A stretch of 64,000 nt of DNA from Branchiostoma belcheri (taxonomy: Eukaryota; Chordata; Leptocardii; Amphioxiformes; Branchiostomatidae). Shown in pieces: positions 11,280 to 23,230 of this stretch (position 1 is the first letter of the stretch; each line of letters starts with the position of its first letter). The translations under genes were made by a program, and so were the position numbers. The stretch lies in the NCBI RefSeq assembly GCF_001625305.1, contig NW_017803080.1:431817-495816 (forward strand), given 5' to 3'. The notes beneath the pieces were generated by a model. It did no database searches. It saw only the letters and a list, made by a program, of their open reading frames with translations, and was not told the DNA's origin.

Positions 11280-11950
11280 AGTCCTGATATCGACTGAGCG
11301 GTCCAGTACAACATACGTAAACATCCGACACATACACACACCTCGGTTCCTTGCGGCTTGCCACACTCTAGGCAACAATGGCATGTTTGCACACCTTCGG
11401 TCTTTACAGACAGGTAGGAGGTGTAAAAAAAGAAGCTGTGTACACATTGCCGAGAGGCTGTTTACGTTGCTGTGCAAGCAAGCCCAGTCCGTTGTCCACC
11501 TATTCTCGGTGACAACAAACAAGATGACCTTACAAGCCGTAAGCGTGACGAAAAATCAGACAAAGCTCAAATTGTAACCATTTTAGATACTTTACCCTGT
11601 AACACATGTCTAAAGATGAGCTACTGAGCTATGGTCATGTGTTTAAAAAGCATGGTGCAAACATCTTATGTATTAGTGTTTTCATTATCAGTGACGTTCA
11701 AACACAAGAAACAATAAAGTGTCGACTTTTTCCGTGATTTAATGCGTTAATGTGCAGTTAATTGGCACCAAAACACTGATTGTTTATTACAGGTTGCGTA
11801 GCATTGACATAATAGTTGTTGGCAGCGACGTTTCTTCGTTTTATTTATTGAAAAGGGAGAACAAATGAGGAGGTTTAAAGAGTCCCCTTGACTACTGCGG
11901 GAACATGTAGGTCAAGGAAGGAGCCATGTCTTAAACACTTTCCTTCACAA
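11280..11950. other. gene-free stretch before the CPPFC gene
   Basis: No coding exon. It should contain the promoter and 5' untranslated region of the gene starting at 11957, but no core motif is assigned. Confidence 0.4.
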
Positions 11951-11956
11951 GAAAGC

Positions 11957-12657
11957 ATGGGATCTACAACTTGGCCCTACCTCGGTTTTTATATATTTGC
12001 CGCCTCCCTTTTCCCAACGTGCGAAGGAATCTGTCCTCCTTTTTGCACCACTACTAGCTCGACAACTGCCGACAGTTTAACAACAGGTAATGACTGTTTA
12101 TATTTTTCCTATACGTTGTGGTTCAAAATAAAACCCAACGCTACGTAATCTTTTTCCAGAAAACTGGTAAAAGTTCACCAGTATACGTTTACTATTCAGT
12201 TTGAATAGTGGTGAACTGTCAAAATTTTATTACTTGCAGAATAGGAAAAAACATTGTGTGATATTCAAATGAACGCCCCGAGTAGCACTAATGCCGGTAT
12301 TTATTACTTTGGTCGATCGCTAGGACTTATTTAACTCTAACTTTTGCAAATTTTGAATTCGATATTGGTGATAGTGTTCTACCATTACTTGCCAAAAGGG
12401 ATTTGAAGTAACAAAAAGACAAGCATAAAATCTTCTTGTAAGAATGACTGTTTTTTTTTTCCGTGTTTTTCTTTCTATCTTTTCCTACATGCTCAGGATA
12501 TAGCACAGACACAAAAGTACCGCCTGGCACTGGAGAGTCTCAATGGATGATTGCATTTATCGTGGTGACCGTGATACTTGCAATTGCGCTCGTCGTGATT
12601 GGTGTCCTTGCCTATAAGTATAAGATCCAGAGAAGGAACGCCACCGGGTCTGCATGA
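11957..12657 (+). CDS. two-exon type I membrane microprotein with CPPFC motif
   Basis: Exon 1 (11957-12086) encodes a signal peptide (MGSTTWPYLGFYIFAASLFP), then TCEGICPPFC and a Thr/Ser-rich stretch (TTTSSTTADSLTT). It ends in phase 1 at GTAATG. Exon 2 (12497-12657) follows a strong polypyrimidine tract and acceptor in the same phase. It gives a short stalk (STDTKVPPGTGESQ), a transmembrane helix (WMIAFIVVTVILAIALVVIG) and a basic tail (YKYKIQRRN) with a stop, about 96 residues in all. The ectodomain is only about 35 residues, with three Cys and possible O-glycosylation. I recognise no family. The related exon at 16614-16734 shares LCPPFCPT and the same phase, which supports a real gene. Confidence 0.7.
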
Positions 12658-12659
12658 CT

Positions 12660-13868
12660 TTGACTGTCGTCAACTGAATTATCTTTCACACCACAATGAT
12701 CGCCGCATCAAAACCTTTCTTCATCAAAGGTAGTTTCACATAGGGAGTGTGATTTCTCTTTAAGTGATTTTTTTCTTTAGATAGATCTCTTTCGTCTTTT
12801 CTGTTGAATTCAATGTGGTTATAAGTTGCAGTTATAGCCATATATCTAAACTGAGGGTTTGTGATTCGTATCAATGGCTTGGTCATTGACGATACCCACG
12901 ACAATATATCTGATGCTGTAAATGCAATTTAATCCAATACGACTTATCTTTCTATTTTAGGCTTAATCCGGAAGACTCGTAAAAGGGGATGTGAAGGTGA
13001 AGAGGCGTAGGGACAGGAGTTAGTTTTGCTGGATTCTTTGGCAATTACAGTGTGTCACTGTGTGAGGGGTATAAACTTATCACTTGTATGTGTATTGCGA
13101 GAGGACGACATTTATCCGAGTTTTTCTTGTATGTTTATCTCCGACGTAACATTAGTGAACTGATCGTTCTCCAGGATGACAAGAAATATGACGATGAATC
13201 TCCGACGCTTTGATCATTCAGAAATCAAGGGTATGCCATGTATGTGCTTGATGTAGTATCCTTGGCATATTGCCTACCATGCCATACGTCTGTCTGCTTT
13301 CCTTTGTATGATTTTATGATTTAGAAAAAAGCCGAGTGTTCTGTGGAGTTGGAAATGAGTCAAAGTAAGACAGTATCAAGGTCGCTGTGAAAGCAGGGTG
13401 GTCAAAGAGTAGACAGATACTGTGGAGATCCATGTCCCCTGTGCGTGTGTAACGACCATGTGTGTCATGTGTGTGTTCTTTAAAAGCCAGTAACCCGTCC
13501 CTCGTGCAGTATTAAGAAAAACATAAATCTATACCACCTACGTTGCAACTCGTTCCTCTATCTGTATTTTCATTAGATTCAAACGCAAGCAAGTCGACCT
13601 TCTCCGCATTTGTTTATTGCATAGCATCTAAATAGAATTTTTTTGTTTAGTGTGTATAGCGGTGAATTTGAAAAGACATATAACCAACTACCCAATAAAT
13701 GCATGTTTTTATGTGTTGTGTAACTTCTTTTTCGACTTGTTACTCATTGTTACGAAAGTGTTATCTGTATCTATCTATATATCTATCAATCAATCTACCT
13801 ATCTATCTATATATATATATATATTCAAGCATCTAGACATGGTGACAGCACACTCAATTTATATCAAC
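12660..13868. other. gene-free stretch
   Basis: Likely 3' untranslated and intergenic sequence of the CPPFC gene. There is a short (TATC/ATCT)n run at about 13765-13825. No coding exon seen. Confidence 0.4.
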
Positions 13869-13869
13869 T

Positions 13870-14062
13870 TATTTTATGCCGCCACCAACACAGAGGACAA
13901 ATACAGGACAAGACAATACTCATGTTTACTTGAGTGAAGTGAGGAATATCATGTTAAGTGCCTTTCCCAAGGGCACAAGATCAGTGGCATGTCAGGACTC
14001 GAACCCGGGACCTCTTGATTCCGAGTCGACTTACATGGCCACACGACCACACAAAGTGTTGT
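13870..14062 (-). mobile_element. tRNA-derived SINE, copy 1
   Basis: Reverse complement of the SINE at 25992-26175. The pol III B box (GGTTCGAGTCC) is read on the minus strand at about 13996-14008. The body has 'cttgggaaaggcac' and '...gtgttggtggcggc'. No coding capacity. Confidence 0.75.
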
Positions 14063-14129
14063 TTAAGTGTCTAGATTGTGTACTTTATGGTCGTTAACAT
14101 TAACGTTCTTGGTCGATATGATCAGGGAT

Positions 14130-14325
14130 ATCTGTGTATGAGCTTGTGTGTGTGAGTGTGCTTTTATGTACGTGTGTGTGCGTGTGTGCGCGCGTGTGCT
14201 TGTGTGTGCTTTGATGTTTATGTGTGTGTGTTTATGTGTATGTGTGCGTGTGTGTGTATGCGTGTGTCTGTGTGTGTATGTGTTTTTGTGTGTTTGCGTA
14301 TGTATGTGTTTGTGTGTGTTCTCAT
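14130..14325 (+). repeat. (GT)n-rich microsatellite
   Basis: About 195 bp of GT with TATG, GCGT and TTTG variants. Cys/Val-rich readings are artefacts. Confidence 0.9.
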
Positions 14326-14569
14326 TTACAACAAAGAAAAACTATTCCTTTAATAATTATTCATCTAATACAGGGTTCCAGCCAGCGTCCATTTTACGCC
14401 GCCTATAACGGACAAACATTTTGCTCATTTCGTTGTGACGAACCTACCTGCATGTAGCTAGTTAGCTAAAGGCTTGCGTCGGTGTCACTCACCCCCTTCC
14501 TACTCAAGTTCTTTGCGCTCACAACATGGTAAAGATTTAGCCCTTTGGTACCTTTATGAAAAATGGAGG

Positions 14570-15240
14570 TAATGTGTTTGGTGTGTCAGTGTGTGTGCCT
14601 GTGTCTGTCTGTCTGTGTGTGTGTGTGTTTATTTCTGCACATTTGCAGTCAGCATAACTTAAGAAGACCTTAATGGATTGTTATGATATTTGGTATGTCG
14701 GTAGCTGATAGAAAAACGATGGTCAACGCCGCACAACACAGTATCTTTGGGCGATACCCTGTAGTGAAAAATAGTCCGGGCTCAAATTAGTGCTGCAAAA
14801 TACTAGAGAAGGGTGCAGAGATTGTTCTGTGAATGGCATCGAGATGGAACCTGTGGTAAATGTTAGAGGAATACGTCAGTTTTGAGACTGTAAAAGTTGG
14901 ATTATGGTGCGTGCTCAGTCGGCGTAGATTTGCGCTTGGATACTTGTACCGCTTAGTACTGTGCGTCGGCTGCAGTTCCATGAAAATTCTGAACCTTGCT
15001 TGTGCATACTACTACAATCTTTAATGACTTGAAGTGAGTCATTTTGGGGACCTTAACTATTGAAATCCACATAGGGTGAAAACTGTGTTGTGCCACCTCA
15101 AGGTCAAATATGGGCCTCTTGGTGGCTGACCTTTGTTGTATCTTTTGTATCTTCTAAATGGTTCGTCCAAAGCGACTGTTTTGAGGGCCTTAAATCCGAT
15201 TATAAATTACTAACGGCACCGGTATTGAAAATGCTTTATT
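14570..15240 (+). mobile_element. dispersed repeat with GT-rich lead (relative of 16893-17772)
   Basis: GT run at 14577-14630, then 'cataacttaagaagaccttaatggattgttatgatatttggtatgtcggtag', matching the body of 16893-17772, and later 'gggcctcttggtggctgacctttg', whose reverse complement resembles 1690-1730. Limits are approximate. Confidence 0.5.
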
Positions 15241-16610
15241 TTCCGATGTAAATATTTGTCGTAACTAGAGATGTCTACAATTTTTTGTTAATAAATCGCC
15301 GATCTAATAAATCGCCGATCTAATACAACCAAGGTCATGCTCACATAAAAAAGCAGACTGGAGGTTTTGTGCAATTTTTCACCAAAAGAGCTTTTGCCTA
15401 CATGCAAAATAATTAAATTGCAGGAAAGAGCGTCTCAAAGGGTCAACATATAATGTTTTTCTTTGGTCAAAAAACCAAAACAAAATGGGGGCTTTAAGAA
15501 CTACTTGGTGGGATTAAATAACATATAATACTGAAAAGCTTTGTGAATACGAGCATGAATTTGTGGATGTAGTTGTTAGTAATTAGTATTAAATGTGGTT
15601 TGAAAAAGATTACTGAAACGTACTATATGCGTATCAAGGCTTACTTTGGGATATTGAAACACTTGATAATGAAGAGCACTACATGCAAAATGTTGGTATG
15701 GTGCAGTTCATTTTGGAACGAGGAGGGAGATACTGAAGTACTCCCAAGCAAATTTCTGCCTTAATAGTTTATTGATACGTTTGTAGTCACAGAACACCCA
15801 ATTCATCCGCGATGACGTAGTAAAACAAAAAAAGTGACAGTAAGTAGGAAGAAATGAGATTTTCTGACAATGGGCAATATTGCCCCTGGCTCTTGGGGTG
15901 AGTCGGCCAACGTTCCATTGCGGTCCGTAGGGCTTATTTAAAAGAAGGCTTTAAACACCAACACAACCATTAGTGCGTTCGATTGTTCATGTATAGGTAC
16001 AAAGTGTAGGCAATTGCATTAGTGTGTTTTGTGACCTGTAGTAGAGTTGAGAATTTTGTCCTCAAAGACTAACAGATTTCTACTAAGCATTTTATAAACT
16101 GGCACCAGGAAAATGACAAGCATGTAAAATGTCAATAAAAATTAAGCGGCTCAGCGATATTTGACTTTGATAATAATGGTCCACCGTACAAATTAAACAA
16201 CACCAATCAAGTGATCGGTTACGTACTTTGTCCTGTATAAAACAAACATATTCTGACATAGGCCTGAACATTTCCTTCTGTATTTCATCAGGAGGTGGTA
16301 TGATTGTTACTGTAAAATACTTATTGTAAATTTCTCGTGCAATGAACTACTTCGTCCCCAATAGTATAAGTATTATACCAATCGTTTCAGTTGACAGGAG
16401 TAACACAAAGAATCAATTTTAATGACTTACCCACCCTTCTCAATGTAAAACGGTATGTCCCTAGCAAGACTGGAGGTGAACACGTCAACTCTGCATACCA
16501 CGGCGTACTCTGTAAATGTTTGTGCACGTTCTGACTAGACTTTAGCTAGTTCTACCGAGGGACTGAACCATACACTCCCACGAATCAGTGTCGCTTCCTT
16601 CGTTCATTCC
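15241..16610. other. gene-free stretch
   Basis: No coding exon found. There is a direct repeat of 'aataaatcgccgatctaat' at 15290-15325. The last 200 bp should hold the promoter for the exon at 16614. Confidence 0.4.
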
Positions 16611-16613
16611 GCC

Positions 16614-16734
16614 ATGCCTGAAATCGTCTTAAGCACCTACAAAACTCTCTACATGAGTATCTTTGTTGTTTGTCTCATGAGAAATGTACGAGCTCTAGAT
16701 CTTTGTCCACCTTTCTGTCCGACCATCGGCACAG
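16614..16734 (+). CDS. first exon of a second CPPFC gene (paralogue of 11957-12657)
   Basis: An ATG opens a 40-codon frame: MPEIVLSTYKTL, hydrophobic core YMSIFVVCLM, then RALDLCPPFCPTIGT. It ends in phase 1 at GTATGC, the same design and phase as the exon at 11957-12086. No matching transmembrane exon was found downstream; a TIR transposon (16893-17772) and other repeats fill the next kilobases. Either the second exon lies unrecognised further on, or this is an orphan exon from a tandem duplication. A small candidate exon at about 21130-21201 has good splice sites but no similarity. Confidence 0.5.
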
Positions 16735-16892
16735 GTATGCTTGTCTCTTTTGATCGTATTGTGCTGGAACATTTTTGTACTGTATTATATTATATAAGAA
16801 TTGTATGACATATTACACATTGCGCATTAGAAATAACAAGGGTGGTGTTTAAAAAACACACCGGCGACGTATTTTAATAATAAAATTATTAC

Positions 16893-17772
16893 CTTCGCCA
16901 AGAAGGTTATGTTTTCAGAGGCGTTCGTGTATGTGTCTGTCTGTCTGTGTGTCTGTAAACAAGATAACTTGAGAAGGCCTTGATGGATTGTCTTGATATT
17001 TGGTAGGTGGGTAGGTCTTGATGAGACCTCAAAATGATTAGATTTGGGGCCCCCTAGCGGCTTGTTATGGCACTGCAGCTAAACTTCCGGTTTTCATATC
17101 TCATGATCTAAACATGTTAGGGTGACGAAATTTAGATGGTAGGTAGCTCTTGTGCTTGGGAAGAAGTGACGTGAGTTTAGACCCCCTAGCGGCTTGCTCT
17201 GGAACTGCAGGGCTATATGTTTGAAAGTATTCAAAAGAGGATAACTCAAGAACCGGTTGATAGATAGTCGTTATTGTTGGTATGTAGGTAGCTTACGTGA
17301 TGCTTGATATAATTATGTGATTTGCATAATTTATGGGGAAATTCTATAAATCAGCTGCATTCCATGATAGGACTATTGAAGCTCGTGAAATTGGTAATTG
17401 AGAACGAGAGAAACACAGGCAGGTATTGATTATGTAAATGAAGACCTAATTTGCATAATTATTTTATAATTATGTAATGATAAGTGCCTGGAATTTCATA
17501 CTTGTGGTATTTGAAAGATAAGTGAAGGTGAACACTTATCTTTATCTTATGAAAACATAATGTATTCAAATTAGGACCTCATTTGCATAATTTATTAGGA
17601 AATGCTAGAATGGCATTGTTTGTTAATATAAGACTGTACATTGCGAATATGATAAATTGATATCCATGAAAATGAGAATGGAAATGAGCACCCTATTTGT
17701 TAAATCAGGGAGAATAATCTATAATTTGTCAGTCATAAAGATTAACATCATTTGGCGAAGGTATGAGATCGG
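16893..17772 (+). mobile_element. non-autonomous DNA element with TACCTTCGCCAA inverted ends
   Basis: It starts 'ttaccttcgccaagaaggtt' and ends 'tttggcgaaggtatgagatc', inverted copies of about 12 bp. Inside are a GT/CTGT lead, two 'ccccctagcggcttg' blocks and repeated 'atttgcataatt' motifs. No protein is encoded. This is the best-preserved member in the window of a family also seen at 1150-1850, 6331-6412, 14570-15240 and 25690-25985. Confidence 0.7.
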
Positions 17773-18115
17773 GGACCTCTAGTTATATTATAGTATAAAT
17801 TTGTAACCCTTTTGATATACCTTGTTTAAAAGGAATTTTTCTTATAACGGATTGTTGTTTTAGTACTACTAGTATGTCAAAATGCGTGTGCTTTTAACAC
17901 CGTATTGTATGTAGGAAGTTGTATTGTTTGTTTTTGAGGATGCTAATATGATGCATGCATCAACGACTGATGAAATGTGTACCCTGAGCTGTAACTCACA
18001 TTCGTATGGATTTATGTTTGATTATTTAGGAAGTACGTGAGTAAGGTATAGTTATTAGAAAAGAATGGTATCTGACGCAAGTATTACCAAATAAGGATGA
18101 GCTTTATAATAGGTA
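17773..18115. other. gene-free stretch
   Basis: AT-rich; nothing recognised. Confidence 0.4.
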
Positions 18116-18647
18116 TTGCCATATATAATAGACACGCTACGTGTACACCCAGTGGGTCTACACCAGAAAGCAGACCGGGCGCTCGTCCAAGGTTCCCCAG
18201 ATATCTGGTGTCTCCATATTCCACCTAACATGTCTGACTTTCCTCAGCGCCTTCAGAAATTCACGGAGGCGCTGAAGGGACTTGTGCAGAACTACCCCAA
18301 GGTCACAGTATGGGACCATAGACGTCTGTGGAGACGCAACCCAAATTGCAAACTACTTTGCGCCTGACGGCCTACACTTGTCCGATCTGGGAAACATCCA
18401 GTATTACAAAAGTGTCCGCGGGGCTTTAGACCGCCACATGCTCCTACACAGCGTCCTATTAAAGAACCCTATTGAATATGCGTGTGTGAGTCTTTTGTGC
18501 AATACATTATACAGCCGCATGATGGCTTCTGGCGCCTGGGTTCGTCACACAGACGATCCTGGGAAGGAGATCATGCTGGGCGAGGCAGACTGTCCGGGGA
18601 ACGAGTTAATTATTGACGGGCCAATGCCCAAATCCCTCCGTGGCTAA
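18116..18647 (+). pseudogene. SGNH-hydrolase-like domain fragment, frameshifted
   Basis: Two overlapping frames give one SGNH/GDSL-type C-terminal half. The first carries DIWCLHIPPNMSDFPQRL and KVTVWDHRRLWRRNPNCKLL. The second resumes with DGLHLSDLGNIQYYKSVRGA, holding the D-x-x-H catalytic pair of the family. The break sits at about 18363-18366 ('tgcgcctgacggc'), where one extra base would explain the shift. The N-terminal GDS block is absent. Such domains occur in several retrotransposon groups (some YR and CR1-like elements), and an open tail follows to 18647, so a dead retroelement is more likely than a host gene. Confidence 0.55.
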
Positions 18648-18849
18648 GTCCTTTTCGTGACTAACTCCCTTCTGAGGTAACGGTAACGAACAAGCGTCGA
18701 CTTTAAACAGATTTTTCACTCGTCTGTTGTCGGAGTGTACGAACTAAAACAAACTTTGTGAGATTACGGACATCATCACAAAAACTTTGTCCATTCTTGT
18801 GGTTATTTTTAGGCACGTGCTCCCATTCATAACGCCGCAACCAGGCGTT

Positions 18850-20100
18850 TTTTCAAACTAGTACGGAATTAGGGGTAGGTCGGAATTAAGGCACCCCCTC
18901 AGGATCTAAGTATTTATCTCTGTTTATCGAGAGATGCTGTTTTCCCTAGCGTCGCCAAAGAAAGGTACTTCGTATAGGTCCGTTTCAAATAGTGTATTAC
19001 CACTGTGACAACATTTTATACCCCAAAATAGGAATCTTGCGTCTTGTTTAGACCCGCTACGGTAGAAATAACGCAGTGCCAGATCGCCGCCGTGTATATA
19101 CGTTACGTACTAGCGAGCGCGCACGAAAATACCACCCGAGTAGAGTAGGTTATCACAACCCTTTAGAAAGACACAAAGAAAACAAAAACGACAGATTTGC
19201 TATTAAGAAAGGGAAATTTATGCCGGACTTGGCCGGACACGAAAGCCGATCCTCGCCCGCTAGGTTTACGTTGACCAGTGCACTACGTGCACGGGGAATT
19301 CCCGGTTTGTACCACACGGGGTCTCCTTGTTTGTATCGCACGGGCCACGCTCAAACTTTTCTGGAATTGACCAATCAGAGCTCGTTAAAACCATTTGCTC
19401 TCTTCACGCGTCCTTTCCACAAGCAGGACGCTCATTTACATGCTCATTTAGCCAATGACTGGTGAGAGCAGTCAGCGTCAGGATTCAGTCGACCACAGGA
19501 CCCCAGGTTAGTAACACACACTCTGTATTAGCTCTCTGTAGTTCATATCCCTTGTGGGTTCCACTCCTGTAACTTAGATCCGAAACTAGACCACTGTAAC
19601 TCTAAGACTAGACCATTGACTTTGTATATATACAGCAGATCACAATACAGCAACCCGTACAATCGAAATCGACCCGGCTCTGTGTTTTACTTGGTTAACT
19701 AGCAAATCAGATAGACGCGTAACCGTGACGTAAGTAAAGTTAGACCAAGAACTAAACCGAGATCCCCGAAATACTACACTGATTCCTCCTAAATTCTACA
19801 CTGGTTCCCATACCGGATTGTACGCCAAGTTGTTGTCCTGTGAACGCTGCTGTAATTGCTAGAATTTTCGTTAAAAGTTGCCACACACTTCGTATATTTC
19901 GTAGCTTTGACCATCTGCTAAGCGTCCCCACGTGTTCCGCATTTTCAGCTAGCTTTCTCGGCCTGTTTTCCAAACTTTGCTAAGTTTATAGTTCACTTTG
20001 TCCGGCTGATTTTGTGGCGCTATTTGGCGTTATTGCTTTTCCCGTACCCCAACTTTTTCGGATAGAACGTTTTTCTCCGGTTAGAAAAGCCGAGTTTCAG
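18850..20100. mobile_element. unidentified repeat-like region, possibly an LTR
   Basis: Base composition is richer in CpG than the flanks. There are two CCAAT-type motifs (gaccaatcagagc at about 19369, gccaatgac at about 19450) and a TATA-like 'gtatatatac' at about 19625, followed by 'agcagatcacaatacagc'. This looks like pol II control sequence as in an LTR, but no second LTR or primer-binding site was found. A 129-codon open frame at 19076-19465 shows no domain and is probably chance. Confidence 0.25.
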
Positions 20101-20213
20101 TTTCTGAGAATCCCTATCTAAGCGTCACTTCACGGGTGGTCCTTTGTTTGTGTCGCATCTTGCATTCCTGTGCCATCTTGTCCCAGCTACCCCTGTGGTG
20201 TAACGGTCGCCCC

Positions 20214-20543
20214 TCACTGGTCATTTCCTGCCCTTCTGTGGCTGTATTGTTTCTGAAAGCTGGTTTTCCCTTTTTGATGCGCTTTCCCATGCTTTCTTGT
20301 GTTTTTATTGCCCCGTCTAGCCCCGTTCTTTTGTGCCCTAGTATTTTTTCTCTCCGCTAAATTTGCCCTTTCCTGTTCGGCTATTTTTTTCCTAATCCTC
20401 TTGCCTGGCCTTTTTGTTAGTCTGTCCTTCACTATGGCCCCAAAAGTTGACTTTGCCTTTGGTTTTGGAACTTCATATCCCGTCTCGATTCCTTTGTGGA
20501 AAGTCGAGCCAGTACGGCCAGGGGGCGAGTTGTTAGCAGACAT
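20214..20543 (-). CDS. short lysine/arginine-rich open frame, unidentified
   Basis: Starting at the ATG at 20543 the minus strand encodes about 109 residues beginning MSANNSPPGRTG, then VPKPKAKSTFG and a very basic segment (KDRLTKRPGKRIRKKIAEQE) to a stop at 20214. It starts just beyond the 3' end of the LINE fragment at 20548-21040. It could be an ORF1 or gag-like piece of an older element, or chance. I do not recognise it. Confidence 0.25.
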   Translation of the reverse strand: MSANNSPPGRTGSTFHKGIETGYEVPKPKAKSTFGAIVKDRLTKRPGKRIRKKIAEQERANLAERKNTRAQKNGARRGNKNTRKHGKAHQKGKTSFQKQYSHRRAGNDQ

Positions 20544-20547
20544 TCCC

Positions 20548-21040
20548 GCGATGATAATGAAGACCTTTATTGTACATTTGTGTTCTACAGAACTAAGTAC
20601 AGGTCGCATGGGTACAGAACATGAACATAAACATATACATTACATACAAATGAACATATAAGAGCGTAAATAAATGTCTAATTTCTATTCTTTTCGGCTT
20701 CATCTCGCTTAGTAGTGATTGTATGGATATATGCGGCTGTGAGATCACTTAGAGTAGGTTTATCGAAAGTTAAAAGGAATACAAATTTCTCTTTACTAGT
20801 CAAATATCTGAAGTGGGGAAATATACTTAATACATGGCTAAAAAATATGAGTCTATCTCTACTATACAAGGGGCAATCTATGGTGAAATGTATTTCATCT
20901 TCTATTTGGCCTAAACTACAGAATTGACAGGTTCTTTGTTCTAGAGGAGTGCGGTTATGTCTTCCTGATTCAATTCGTAATTTGTGACAACTGATTCTTA
21001 GTTTTGTAATGGAGGACCTGTGACGTATGTTCGCTAAGTT
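20548..21040 (-). mobile_element. 3' end of a CR1/jockey-like LINE
   Basis: Minus strand from about 21010 to the stop at 20678 encodes the ORF2 C-terminus: SSITKLRISCHKLRIESGRH, then ERT-like LEQRTCQFC and IEDEIHFTIDCPLYSRDR, the CxxC...H...C knuckle typical of these LINEs. The 3' untranslated part with AATAAA follows to about 20548. It is 5'-truncated. A related tail lies at 33036-33362. Confidence 0.8.
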
Positions 21041-22690
21041 GAGATATTTTTTCTTATCTTTTCTTATCTATATTTTTCCTTTCTATAATGACAGTTGACA
21101 CGAGGCTAATCACCGCTGTTTCCCTACAGTTGCCCAGGCCGGCGGGCGTGGAGATACGTAGCCCCTTTGCCTTCTCTCAACCAGGGATACAGACATAATA
21201 AGGTGAGTTCATACGTACTTTTATCCATAATTTTACAGGGTGTGGATGTTTGGTAACGTCGGCCAGTTTTGGCTAAGTTAATTTATAAGGCGCAGAAGGA
21301 CTGCTACTTATGCAGTTCACAGCTGTCATGTCAAGTGTACTTTTGACGCACATTCTATATCAGCCTTGTCTTCAACTGTTTTCTACGTTTCGATGACTTG
21401 TTTAGGAAATGTACACCTTGTTTTGAAGAAATACATTTCAAACCGCTACCATTTCAACCATTTGCTCACGGTGACGTTCGCACCACGATATGTTTTGGCC
21501 GAGATCTTTATGAGGCGCGGTGAGAGACATATTACTGTTGACTTACTTGCTGTGGATAGAGGGTAGCCATTTAAACGGGAGTTTTGTCAGGTATCATATA
21601 CAATAATGGTAGGAGTGTATTTCATGTATAGATACCTTCAATGTGTGAAGTCCTGTCTATTGTTTTGTCCTGACACTAGCAACAAGCCTCACACCTTATC
21701 GGACCAATGACAGCCTTTATTCTCTCCATACAGTTGCAATACCATGTGCCTTAGCTAGTGCGCAAGCTATAGCCGGTAGTTGCAGTGCTATAGCCCGGAC
21801 AATGACATATGCCAGAAGCCGTGGTCACAGCTAACTCAAGCCTCCCGGTCACAGAGCTGATCATGACAACTGACTCCAGTCTCCTTTGTGTAAGATTGTG
21901 TTTCGATATTGTTGATGATGGTAGAAGAAGCATGTTGATATCATATGTGTATTAAGTAGTAGCATCGCCGACAGAAAGAAGGAAACATGGGAAGGAACCA
22001 GATCAGTAGCAGAGCCATCACGTGCAGGCTATATAATGCATTGCTAGCCACAGTAAACCTTACACCAGTTAGAGATTACTGGGATGACTTACATACGTCT
22101 GTACTACGATGATACATTGCCTGTGTTTTACGGTATCTTAGTGTATATATTGTAATGACCTATTTTATATGTATTTAGAAAACCTCGCCAATGACGGTTC
22201 AAATCGAATCGAGGAGAATGTACACATTTTAAAAACCATGAAGATGCTGAACAATCGGTGTATATGGGAGCAGTGGTACGATTGCACTCTCTAACTAACT
22301 TGTAAGAACATGATAGTGCAAGACCTGATGAAACTCCGAACAGTTCCCTTGTAATTACTTAGACAGTTCTCTGTTATTGTAGTCCCTGTTATTGCTCCGG
22401 TTACAAATATGTTTGTTTCTTTGAACAAATGTATTATTCTTTGCTGAAGTGATGTACCACTGTTATGTGGTAATACAGAATACCATGGAGGTATGAGAAT
22501 ACTAAGTATAAAGACACAGGATTTCTACAACAAGGGACGCCAGTTCAAGAAGCAAAAGATAACTCAGTTAAGACTGAAAGGGTTAACGTATCCAGTATCA
22601 TATAGTCATATATATAGCCAGTCCGTCTTAAAAGTCTCCCGTGCCCAGTGTGCGGAAAGCCTTGTCTCTGCGTCTTTCCTTTATCCTCAC
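21041..22690. other. gene-free stretch
   Basis: No gene recognised. A segment at about 21130-21201 has a polypyrimidine acceptor (ctgtttccctacag) and a donor (ataag|gtgagt) around 24 open codons, but no homology or partner exon. Confidence 0.35.
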
Positions 22691-22697
22691 ATAGTTG

Positions 22698-22995
22698 CAT
22701 TGAAAAGAATTTTATAATTCATCCGTTGGGTTTATGTCCAAACACATACTTTTTCATAAAGAGAAGGAAATCTACTAGAAAAAAACAACAACCAAACGCG
22801 GTGACATATTGGTTTATATTCAGACAGTCACGACATCTCCTTTAAAACATTGAAAAGAACTTGAATTCATCCGTTGGGTTTATGTCCAAACACATACTTT
22901 TCATAATGAGAAGGAAAACTACTAGAAAAAAACAACAACCAAACGCGGTAACATATTGGTTTATATTCAGACAATCACGACATCTCATTTGAAAC
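22698..22995 (+). repeat. tandem duplication of about 150 bp
   Basis: Two adjacent copies (about 22698-22847 and 22848-22995) of a non-coding unit ('catccgttgggtttatgtcc', 'caacaaccaaacgcggt', 'tatattcagac'). They differ by small indels and a few substitutions. Confidence 0.9.
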
Positions 22996-23124
22996 ATCTG
23001 ACTTCAAATGCTGACCATGTTCAATTCCAAACAATGATCCTGACCAAGCTGTCGAAAAAGCTCCAAAGTCATTGAAAAACGGCTAAACAGCTGGGAGGGA
23101 AGACCTCACCCGCAAGGTGTTGCC

Positions 23125-23230
23125 AAAAATGAATTCCCTAGGGAATGCGTGCGTGGAATATTTAGAATTCCTGGCAATTCAATCGCAGTACTATACTAAG
23201 GGCTCCGCCCCTGAGGCGTCGCCAAAAACT
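23125..23230 (+). repeat. dispersed repeat, inverted relative to 48914-49028
   Basis: 'gaattccctagggaatgcg', 'tagaattcctggca' and 'gctccgcccctgaggcgtcgc' match the reverse complement of 48914-49028 in the same order and spacing. Non-coding. Confidence 0.65.

Noticed and set aside
13765..13825. Possible regulatory array of ATCT/TATC units
   Set aside because: A simple microsatellite explains it.
14148..14457. Cys/Val-rich open frames
   Set aside because: Same artefact over the microsatellite at 14130-14325.
19076..19465. 129-codon open frame as a gene
   Set aside because: No domain, arginine-rich low-complexity composition, inside a repeat-like region.
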